A stretch of 64,000 nucleotides of DNA, from contig JAPLRP010000090.1 of NCBI GenBank assembly GCA_026399095.1, positions 1-64,000 of the forward strand, written 5' to 3'. This DNA comes from Methylococcales bacterium. Its GTDB lineage: Bacteria; Pseudomonadota; Gammaproteobacteria; Methylococcales; Methylomonadaceae. This document shows, piece after piece, positions 40,329-48,384 of this stretch; the first letter of the stretch is position 1, and each line of letters begins with the position of its first letter. The notes beneath the pieces were generated by a model, which was not told the DNA's origin, searched no databases, and was given only the letters and a program-made list of their open reading frames with translations. Position numbers and translations under genes: made by a program.

Positions 40329-40843
40329 ATTTGTCCTAAACTAAAGATTGCTGTGCAAACACCTAAAATAATTCCAACTAAGATATCAGTAGGAAAATGT
40401 ACGCCAAGAACTACACGGGAGCATCCGACCAGAGTCGCCCAAAAATAAAGCGGAATTATTAACGCAGGCAAATAAAAGCTTAATAGGGTTGCCATCATGA
40501 AAGCTGCAGAAGTATGGCCGGAGGGAAAGCTGAATTGGTCTGAAGGTGTAATAATGCTCCGGAAGTTTTGTAATGCAGCTTGTGGGCGATTTCGTTGTAA
40601 ACTGTTTTTTAATAAAAAGTAAATAGGCCTTTCTATCAAAAAGGCCAGTAAAATAGAGTGAAGAAATGGGCTATCAATTCCTTCATGCCAATACAAAGCG
40701 CCTGTGATTAAAATATATAGTGAACCATCGCCTGTTTTTGATAAATATCGACTGGATTGGGTTAGCGTGCTGTGTATCTTGGTATTAATTAACCAAGTGA
40801 ACATAAAAACGTCGTATTTGTGGATGGAATAGAGCAGTTTCAT
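40325..40843 (-). CDS. PAP2-family phosphatase
   Basis: This 172-residue membrane protein has the three phosphatidic-acid-phosphatase motifs: KNSLQRNRP, PSGHT and SRVVLGVHFPTD, with hydrophobic segments between them. It should dephosphorylate a lipid pyrophosphate or phosphatidate at the membrane; undecaprenyl-pyrophosphate recycling is one possibility. It is coupled with the glycosyltransferase-like gene downstream, suggesting both act on a lipid-linked sugar. Confidence 0.9.
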   Translation of the reverse strand: MKLLYSIHKYDVFMFTWLINTKIHSTLTQSSRYLSKTGDGSLYILITGALYWHEGIDSPFLHSILLAFLIERPIYFLLKNSLQRNRPQAALQNFRSIITPSDQFSFPSGHTSAAFMMATLLSFYLPALIIPLYFWATLVGCSRVVLGVHFPTDILVGIILGVCTAIFSLGQI

Positions 40844-41407
40844 TTTTTAACCTATAAAGTTAAATAGAGTTCTGCAAAATCGACTCAAAAGTTATTTGAT
40901 TAATGAAAATGCAGGTTTTTTTGATCTTAATCTACAGGTCAAAGAGTAAAGCTCTTCTATGACAGCAGCGTTAAAGTTTGTTTAAGCTTTTGTGACAATG
41001 ACGTTTTTCAAAATATTTGGTTATTTTTATGTAAGCCAAATAGTTATGCAGGGAATAGTGCTGGAAATAAATAATTTAGGGTTTTTAATAGAATCAATTT
41101 TATTGAAATTTTTATTATTTTCAGTAATGGTAATGACAGCTAATCTTATGTGTTAAAATTAAACGATAGTATAAAAGTTTGTTGTGTTGGAAATACACAG
41201 GGTCTTTTGTACAAGGATACAAAATTTTGATCTAAAAATGCTGATTAGGCTCTATCAAGAAAATAGATAGTATTGATTAGTGGAGAAGTGTCGGTTCAGC
41301 ATAGCAAAAAGAGGCGTTGCTATAATCTATTGTTATAACTTGCATTTTTTTAATTTTTCCAGTATTTTTTGTATCCTAACCCCCCCGATTAATTTTTCAG
41401 GTAAACA
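40844..41407. other. long divergent intergenic region
   Basis: About 560 AT-rich bases separate the leftward PAP2 gene from the rightward TVP38 gene. Small hairpins (for example around AAGAGTAAAGCTCTT) and a run of seven C near 41380 are visible, but nothing that I can name. No ORF, tRNA or repeat was recognised. Confidence 0.35.
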
Positions 41408-42091
41408 GTGGCAGAATCAAAAAACAAGATATCCAAAAAAATAGCAATGGTTTTACTTCTTATTGTTGTGATTGCTTGTAGTTTTTTAATCTACTCCATG
41501 CCATTAAAAGATGTACTCAATCAGAGCCATCAAATTAAATCTTGGTTGTCTCAAACTGGATATGCTGCGCCCGCCATATTCACGCTGGTAGCCGCTTTAC
41601 TTACCGTGATTGGCATGCCAAGGCTGATTTTATGTTCATTAGCGGGGGTGGTGTTCGGATTTACATGGGGATTTTTGTTAAGCCACTTTGCGACAGTGCT
41701 AGGTGCTTATGGAACCTTTATTTTTGCACGCTGGAGCGGGAGAGAATTTGTTCAGCAAAAATTTCCAAAAATCATCGCGTTGTCACAATCCACTCACGCC
41801 AATGGCTGGCGTTCAGTCCTTTTTATGCGTCAATTGCCAATTAGCGGTTTATATAACGATATTTTGTTGGGGATGAGTTCTGTAAGCCATTGTGACTTTT
41901 GGATTGGCACAGCGTTGGGCTTTTTGCCTCTTGGTGTGACTGCAACCCTAGTCGGTGCTGGTGCTATACAAGCGGATATGTCGCATCTAGCACAATATCT
42001 TGGCATAGCAGCTTGCACTTTCTTTTTATTGACCTTGTCATTGAAGTGGATTTTAGGTCAGAGACAACGGAAAAACATTGGCATAAGCTAG
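41408..42091 (+). CDS. TVP38/TMEM64 (VTT domain) membrane protein
   Basis: The gene starts with GTG. The 227-residue product has about five hydrophobic segments and the VTT-domain core GVVFGFTWGFLLSHFATVLG followed by FMRQLPISGLYNDILLG. The superfamily includes DedA lipid scramblases and flippases. A role in moving lipid or polyprenyl carriers is inferred from family membership. It converges on asnB. Confidence 0.85.
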   Translation: MAESKNKISKKIAMVLLLIVVIACSFLIYSMPLKDVLNQSHQIKSWLSQTGYAAPAIFTLVAALLTVIGMPRLILCSLAGVVFGFTWGFLLSHFATVLGAYGTFIFARWSGREFVQQKFPKIIALSQSTHANGWRSVLFMRQLPISGLYNDILLGMSSVSHCDFWIGTALGFLPLGVTATLVGAGAIQADMSHLAQYLGIAACTFFLLTLSLKWILGQRQRKNIGIS

Positions 42092-42111
42092 AATTATCTG
42101 GGCTGTAGCGC

Positions 42112-43974
42112 TTAGATTGGCTTAACATCTGTTTCGGATACCCATTCCAGCCATTCACTAAGCACACATAATGTCCAAATTGCCCGGGCATGGTCAGTCT
42201 TACGTAGTGAATGTTCCTGCAATAGTTCTAAAGCGACGTAACAGTTAATACCGGCTTTTTCTAAAAAGGGCGATGATAATTTTGATTTTGCCCAATCATA
42301 TAACGGCTCCCGTAACCAGCTACTTAAAGGCACAGAAAGCCCTCTTTTTTTACGATGAACAATATCTTTAGGCAGATATCGAAGGGCATATTTTTTTAAA
42401 AAAACTTTAGTTTGTAAGCCTTTTACACGTTCTTTTTCAGTGAGAGTGGCTGCAAACTCCATGACTTCCTGATCAAGAAAAGGTGCTCGTAATTCCAGTG
42501 CCGATTTCATACTGGCTCGATCAGCCTTGGTCAATAATCCTTCTGCCAATGAAGTTTCCAAATCATGCTGTTGAAGTCTATCCATCATTTCTGATGAAAC
42601 ATAATTAGGACGTGCAACTAAAGGTTGTGAGACACCCAAACGGTTTAATATCTCAGGCGAGATGCAGGAAGTCCAGAGAATATGACGGCCCAGAAAATCC
42701 AGATCATCTCCTTGAATAAAGCGCTTAAGTAGAAAAGGAATCGTCACTTTTTTATCGCTAACCGGCCAATTTTCAACAGTACTTCGAATCAAAGTCCTTA
42801 TTGGGCCAGGGAGCTTGGCATAATACCCTGCAAGCCCAGCCCCAAAGTAGGTCGGATAGCCTCCGAAAAGTTCATCGGCACCTTCGCCAACCAGCGCGAC
42901 GCGAACATCTTGTGCTGCACGTTTTGCCAGAAGAGCGCTAGGTACCCAAGCAGGATCAGCCAGTGGCTCACCTACCTGGCGAACTAGTTTTGCAATAGTC
43001 GGAGGGAAGTCCTCGGGACGCACCCAGACAGGGATAAAATCAACGCCTAATGTGTTCGCGACTTGCTCAGCATAATGTCCTTCATCATAAGAGGCTTCTG
43101 TAAAGCGAAGGCTATAAGCTTTTAGTGTTTTCTCTGGACGGATGGATTTAGTAACAGCAGTAATTAAAGAAGAATCAAGACCACCACTTAAAAACAATCC
43201 AAAATCGACATCAACTTCGCTTTGTTTTCTTACTGCTTCCCTAAAAACGTCATCGAAATCAGCTAAAGAACCACTTTGTTTATTAGTTTGTAAAGCATTC
43301 CATTGCCAATAGCGTTTACGTTTAATACCAAGAGCATTGATTGTGACCATTTCACCTGGTAATACTTTTCGAATTTCAGCAAAAGGTGTCTTTGGTGCTA
43401 CAAAAAAGCCAGATTGCAAATAACTGTGAATGGCATCAATACTTATATTAAAAACATTAGGGTTTGGTAATACCAACGCCGCTATTAAAGAGGCAAAAGA
43501 AACAATGTCCTCATTAACTGAGAAAAATAGTGGACGTTCACCAGCTCTGTCACGGTAAAGTAATAATTTTTTATCGCGTGGATCCCAGATTGCGATAGCA
43601 AAAGCGCCTTTGAGTCTTTCTACGAAAGCATCACCCAGTTCCAGATATAAGGCTGGAATTACGGCAACATCAGTAGTTTGTTTAACCGTGCGGCCACGAG
43701 TAAGCAACCATTCACGTAGCTCAAGATGGTTGTCAATTTCACCATTGCAAGCCATCATGACACCAGTATCATGGTCAATAATGGGTTGCTTACCATCGCT
43801 TAAACCTCGAATAGCAAGGCGGGTCATTCCAAAAACAGCTGAATTATCACCGTCAATGCCCGTGTCATCAGGACCTCGATGCATTAATGCATCGATCATT
43901 TGATTAACTTGCAAAATGACAGAATTACTTTCTTTAATGCCCTCGGGAGTTACTACGCCACAAATACCGCACAT
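42112..43974 (-). CDS. asnB: asparagine synthase (glutamine-hydrolysing) family protein
   Basis: The 620-residue protein has the N-terminal glutamine amidotransferase with nucleophile Cys2 (MCGICG) and HRGPDD, and the ATP-pyrophosphatase synthetase domain with LFLSGGLDSSLI and EGADELFGGYP. This makes it a full AsnB-type enzyme, which normally forms asparagine from aspartate. It lies one base downstream of an ArnT-like membrane glycosyltransferase and may instead amidate a surface glycan or peptide, as AsnB relatives in polysaccharide clusters do. Sequence alone does not decide. Confidence 0.9.
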   Translation of the reverse strand: MCGICGVVTPEGIKESNSVILQVNQMIDALMHRGPDDTGIDGDNSAVFGMTRLAIRGLSDGKQPIIDHDTGVMMACNGEIDNHLELREWLLTRGRTVKQTTDVAVIPALYLELGDAFVERLKGAFAIAIWDPRDKKLLLYRDRAGERPLFFSVNEDIVSFASLIAALVLPNPNVFNISIDAIHSYLQSGFFVAPKTPFAEIRKVLPGEMVTINALGIKRKRYWQWNALQTNKQSGSLADFDDVFREAVRKQSEVDVDFGLFLSGGLDSSLITAVTKSIRPEKTLKAYSLRFTEASYDEGHYAEQVANTLGVDFIPVWVRPEDFPPTIAKLVRQVGEPLADPAWVPSALLAKRAAQDVRVALVGEGADELFGGYPTYFGAGLAGYYAKLPGPIRTLIRSTVENWPVSDKKVTIPFLLKRFIQGDDLDFLGRHILWTSCISPEILNRLGVSQPLVARPNYVSSEMMDRLQQHDLETSLAEGLLTKADRASMKSALELRAPFLDQEVMEFAATLTEKERVKGLQTKVFLKKYALRYLPKDIVHRKKRGLSVPLSSWLREPLYDWAKSKLSSPFLEKAGINCYVALELLQEHSLRKTDHARAIWTLCVLSEWLEWVSETDVKPI

Positions 43975-43975
43975 C

Positions 43976-45745
43976 TTAATTTCCCGCCGGTGTGGGTATT
44001 AATACTGCCGAGTATTTAGAATCCAGATCATTAACTTCAACCCCTCGTTCAGCAGCAATTGATTGAAGCGTTGATAAATGATTTTTATCAGCAATTAAAT
44101 AAATGGGGTGTTTGCGTGTCGCTAACCAATTTTTTGATTGTGTCACGGGAACTATACCTTCGGGCCAAGGTTTACCAGAATTTAAGGTAAATATTACATA
44201 ATTACTGGTCAATTCATTGCCCGTATTACTCAAAACGGTTACCAAGCGTTTGAGATAAAAGGGCAGGCCATTGGGAAGACATTCCATGCAAACCAGTTCG
44301 GTATCAGTCGATAAAGTGGTCGGGATACTCTTTGCTAAAGTACGTGCAGAGCGAGACTCAGCATAAAGCGATAAGACATCAAAATTAACTGTCATTAAAA
44401 GTACAGGGAAACTAATAAATGCCGCAAAAATAAGTTTAGTATTTTGTTTCCACAGTGCGTAAACAGAAAGCACGGCAACCACTCCAAAGGAAAGTGCCAT
44501 GGGTAGAATCGTAGGCATAAAAAGATCAAAAAGCTCAGGTTTTAATGATAGTCTGCTCTTTAGTAATTCAGGGTTAAAAGAAATAATCACTAACAATACA
44601 GCCGCTAGTATACTTAGTAACAGTAAAGGTATCGTTGCATGCCACACGATTTTGGCTTCACGGCCAGTAGTGTTCTGCAAAGCCAATGCAAAAATACGCG
44701 CAGTCAAAACGCCAAGAGCCATGACGCCCGTTAGAATATAGCCGGGTAATTTTGATTGAGAAACCGAGAAAAATAATACAACAACGATCGCCCAAATAAT
44801 AAAAAGACGATCAGCACGAGACCAGTCTTTTCTGTTTCGCCAAGCTATAACAACAGATTCCGGTAGCAAGAAACTCCAGGCAAAAAAAGTACTGGCAATA
44901 ATAGGAGCATAATAATAAAAAGGTGCTGTGCGGTGAAATTCAGTGGTAGTGAAACGGGCAACGGATTCTCTCATAATGCCGTAATAAGGAAAGTCAGGGC
45001 GAAGCAGGGACAACCCGATAAACCATGGCAAGACAATAGCAAAAAAAACAAGCCAATTACGCAGGGCAAAAACGCGTTTCAAGGCGACAAGTCTACCTTC
45101 AAAGCCATTAAAAATAGCAATGACCAAAGTGGGAATTAAAAAACCTACCGGGCCTTTAACCAGAGTGGCACAGCCGGCAGCTAAAGCACCAATCAAATAC
45201 CATCGAATACGTTGCTTTCCTTCGTATTCTTCAGCTAGAAAACAGGCAAAAATAGTTGAGGATACAAAAAAGGCCAGTGTCATATCAAAAATGACAATAC
45301 GTGAAAATGCCATATACAGTGGAGTTGACGATATAATTAACACAGCTAACATGGCAGTTCGCAGGTCGTACATTTTACGACAAAAGAAAAATACCGCTAC
45401 AACCAGTGAAAATCCAAACAAAGCTGAAGAAAGTCTGGCAATACCTTCTGACTCACCAAACATTTCAAAAGACAGAGCCACTGTTTTAAAGTAAAAGGCA
45501 GGCTTGTCAAGATAAGTGAGTCCATCATAGGTTGGCACTAACCAGGAGTGTGACAAACTCATTTCTCTTGCAACTTCTGCGTTGCGTCCTTCATCAGGTG
45601 AGATTAAGGCGAGTCCGCCCAAGTGACCGAAAAGCATATAGGCACTAAGAATAAAGGTAAAAACCAGCATCCAGCGGTTGGACTTAAAAAAGTACAGACT
45701 GCCATCATCGACAGAGTGGCTTACTTGGTCAGAAGATAAATTCAT
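43976..45745 (-). CDS. ArnT/PMT-family (GT39/GT83) membrane glycosyltransferase
   Basis: This 589-residue protein has about a dozen membrane segments and the ArnT-type periplasmic loop signature PDEGRNAEVAREM after the first segment, then YLDKPAFYF. ArnT-like enzymes move a sugar from an undecaprenyl phosphate donor to lipid A or another envelope acceptor. Donor and acceptor here are unknown, and the other arn genes are absent. It is followed by asnB with a one-base gap, suggesting joint regulation. Confidence 0.9.
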   Translation of the reverse strand: MNLSSDQVSHSVDDGSLYFFKSNRWMLVFTFILSAYMLFGHLGGLALISPDEGRNAEVAREMSLSHSWLVPTYDGLTYLDKPAFYFKTVALSFEMFGESEGIARLSSALFGFSLVVAVFFFCRKMYDLRTAMLAVLIISSTPLYMAFSRIVIFDMTLAFFVSSTIFACFLAEEYEGKQRIRWYLIGALAAGCATLVKGPVGFLIPTLVIAIFNGFEGRLVALKRVFALRNWLVFFAIVLPWFIGLSLLRPDFPYYGIMRESVARFTTTEFHRTAPFYYYAPIIASTFFAWSFLLPESVVIAWRNRKDWSRADRLFIIWAIVVVLFFSVSQSKLPGYILTGVMALGVLTARIFALALQNTTGREAKIVWHATIPLLLLSILAAVLLVIISFNPELLKSRLSLKPELFDLFMPTILPMALSFGVVAVLSVYALWKQNTKLIFAAFISFPVLLMTVNFDVLSLYAESRSARTLAKSIPTTLSTDTELVCMECLPNGLPFYLKRLVTVLSNTGNELTSNYVIFTLNSGKPWPEGIVPVTQSKNWLATRKHPIYLIADKNHLSTLQSIAAERGVEVNDLDSKYSAVLIPTPAGN

Positions 45746-46349
45746 CGTTTGTTTAGTGCCTGTATAAGGGGATTAGATAAGAATGGTGTTGATTTTCGTG
45801 TTGAGGAAGTTGCTTTATTTATTGTAGTTTCACTGATTATGAAATCCAGATCTGACGACCTCGCTCGATTATATTTTTTACTGAGCCATAGAAAATATAG
45901 CAATGTTATCATAGGCGTTATATGGCGTCGACTAACGGTTAAAATCGAAAGGTTGTAATCTACAACTATAAGAATTTATTTGTGATTTTCAGATATTAAT
46001 ATGTTTATGTTATTCGGGCATTAATCAGTTAAGAGTTCAAGTATTTCTCCCAAATAAGTAAAGATGGATAGAAAAGATTGAACTTGTCTCTAAAATAAAG
46101 TTTGTAGATATATTTCTTATAGTCTTGGAACTTAATTACTATTTTCAGTACTAACGCTCAGTTATTGAAAAATCTGGCAACTGTTTAAATAAAAAAGTTG
46201 CTTGTTCTTGCTCCTGGTTCTATATACCAGAATACAGAACTTCGTGTATTGCCTGAAATGCCCCGTTTATTTCCCGCCTACCGCTTTAACCTACAGCCGA
46301 CTTCCAGTCCTTATTACCATTAGCTTAGCTATCTGTTGTATTTGGATAA
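45746..46349. other. long divergent intergenic region
   Basis: About 600 bases between the leftward ArnT-like gene and the rightward desaturase. A 69-residue frame on the plus strand (45749-45958) shows no family and no ribosome-binding site. The right half is less AT-rich (46200-46320) and could include the desaturase promoter. Nothing definite is seen. Confidence 0.35.
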
Positions 46350-47456
46350 ATGACGGTATATCCAAAATTTTTAATGAATAAAACTAATTTTATGTCACAG
46401 CAGTTTGCTAATTCTATAAATAACCATCTCAAAAGAGAAGACCTAATCCAAAACATTTCAAAATATGCCAAAGCCGATAATCGGAAAGCTACATGGCAAA
46501 TATTGAATACATTCATTCCTTATCTTGGACTATGGGTTGCAATGATTTTTTCGGTATTATATGGCTTTTCATATTGGATAACCTTACTATTATCGATCTT
46601 TGCATCTGGTTTTTTGGTGCGCATCTTTATCCTTTTTCATGACTGTTGCCATGTCGCATTTTTTTCTTCACGTCATGCAAACCGAATATTAGGATACATT
46701 GCCGGGATCCTGACCTTTACTCCGTTTGAAGATTGGCAGCGCACTCATGTCATCCATCATGCCGCATCAGGTGATCTGGATCGCCGTGGGGTAGGTGATG
46801 TCTGGACCTTGACTGTGGATGAATACCTTGCTGCGTCCAGACTTAAACGATTTTCTTACCGAGTTTTTCGTAACCCTTTATTGCTATTTGGTGTCATACC
46901 TCTTGTTCTGTTTTTAATTCTGCAACGCTTCCCCAGTTCGGGAGCAAGAAAACGTGAGCGCGATAGTGTAATTCTTACCAACATTGCTATTGTCGTTATT
47001 ATTGCGGTAATGAGTTTGACGTTGGGCTTTAAAAACTATCTGTTAATTCAGATGCCTATCATTATGATGGCGTCAACTGCCGGTATCTGGTTGTTCTATG
47101 TGCAGCACCAATATGAAGATACTTACTGGACTCGACATGAAAGTTGGAATTTAACGATGGCAGGTCTGGAAGGAAGTTCTTATTATAAATTACCTAAGAT
47201 ATTGCAATGGATAGTAGGTAACATTGGATTGCACCACATACATCATCTCAAAGCTAATATACCTAACTATAATCTGCAATGTTGCTACGATGAAGTTTCT
47301 GCATTACAGGTAAAGACGCCATTGACCTTAAGTAAAAGTATTAAATCACTATGGCTCAACCTATGGGATGAACAAAAGCAAAAGTTGGTAAGTTTTCGTT
47401 CAATAAAAATGTTACCTAGGGTGAGTAGCCAATCCACTATAACTTTACTAAATTAA
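46350..47456 (+). CDS. membrane fatty acid desaturase
   Basis: A 368-residue membrane protein with the three histidine boxes of acyl-lipid desaturases: HDCCHVAF, RTHVIHHAASGD and GLHHIHHLKANIPNY, between paired hydrophobic segments. These bind the di-iron centre that inserts a double bond into a fatty acyl chain. The arrangement resembles DesA-type omega-desaturases, but position specificity cannot be read. ATG at 46350 is used; in-frame ATGs at 46374 and 46392 are alternatives. Confidence 0.88.
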   Translation: MTVYPKFLMNKTNFMSQQFANSINNHLKREDLIQNISKYAKADNRKATWQILNTFIPYLGLWVAMIFSVLYGFSYWITLLLSIFASGFLVRIFILFHDCCHVAFFSSRHANRILGYIAGILTFTPFEDWQRTHVIHHAASGDLDRRGVGDVWTLTVDEYLAASRLKRFSYRVFRNPLLLFGVIPLVLFLILQRFPSSGARKRERDSVILTNIAIVVIIAVMSLTLGFKNYLLIQMPIIMMASTAGIWLFYVQHQYEDTYWTRHESWNLTMAGLEGSSYYKLPKILQWIVGNIGLHHIHHLKANIPNYNLQCCYDEVSALQVKTPLTLSKSIKSLWLNLWDEQKQKLVSFRSIKMLPRVSSQSTITLLN

Positions 47457-47607
47457 TAAGATAAATACGATTTAACAGATGAAATGAAGGTTGTTTGGCA
47501 TTTCCCAAGATATTGTTACTTAGATACTTGAAAGGTAATATTAAAGACACTTTCTTTACTAAAACGAGTAAATCCTATATGTATGTCGGCGCTATAGTAA
47601 TTGCCCC

Positions 47608-48177
47608 TCAATGACGCTGGTAGGTTCCAATAAGCTCTGTTTGTTCAATGACATGCCCAGATATTGCTTTTTCAAGCTCTGTTTTATTCGGTGAGTGGAG
47701 ATCAGGCAGCTCAATATCCAGTGCATAAAGTTTAAAAAAGTAACGATGTTTGCCAATCGGCGGACAGGGACCACTATAGCCTGTCTGCTTCCAATCATTT
47801 TTACCTTGTTGAGTGCCTATAGGTAACTTTTTTTCTGCAATACCACGGGATAATTCAGTAATGCTTGGTGAAATGTTATAAAGCAACCAGTGAACCCATG
47901 TCATTTTTGGTTTGCTTGGATCAGGTGCATCGGGATCATCGACAATTAACACCAGACTTTTAGTTAAACCAGGCATCCCACGCCAGTTTAAAGCAGGTGA
48001 AATATCATTTCCATCACAGGTAAATGTGTGAGGGATTTCTCCCCGGTGACTAATATCTACTGACGTTAGTACAAAAGTCATATTTTTCACACCTTCAGCC
48101 CAAATAAACCGACTATAAAAACTACAGAAAATTAAAAAAATTACTCCGATAAATACAGATTTCTTTTTTAAATACAT
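47608..48177 (-). CDS. YbhB/YbcL-family (PEBP/Raf-kinase-inhibitor-like) protein, exported
   Basis: From ATG 48177 (GAGG upstream) the protein has a hydrophobic export signal, then the PEBP fold with IPHTFTCDGNDISPALNW, LIVDDPDAPDP and a C-terminal helix. The conserved ligand-pocket residues (DPDAP and the GKHRYFF segment) are present. Bacterial members are of unknown function. It stands alone between the desaturase and pepN. Confidence 0.87.
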   Translation of the reverse strand: MYLKKKSVFIGVIFLIFCSFYSRFIWAEGVKNMTFVLTSVDISHRGEIPHTFTCDGNDISPALNWRGMPGLTKSLVLIVDDPDAPDPSKPKMTWVHWLLYNISPSITELSRGIAEKKLPIGTQQGKNDWKQTGYSGPCPPIGKHRYFFKLYALDIELPDLHSPNKTELEKAISGHVIEQTELIGTYQRH

Positions 48178-48384
48178 AAACAACCTCAACAGTTATAGTT
48201 ATTTTTATGGGTATGAGAAAAGATATTTAGCTTCCACACAAAAATAATAGACCTGCCTTGACTTGCTTGCAATCCGTAAAAATACTTATAGCCCTCACCT
48301 AAGAGGTTTAAAAAAACTCCTTTTATGTGACTGGATTTCCCCTGTCATTTGTTAACTAAGGCCTCAACTATAGATCAATATTGC

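Noticed and set aside
45120-45494. 124-residue plus-strand ORF
   Set aside because: Antisense shadow of the ArnT-like gene.
45749-45958. 69-residue plus-strand ORF after the ArnT-like gene start
   Set aside because: No family signature, no Shine-Dalgarno, and no conserved context.
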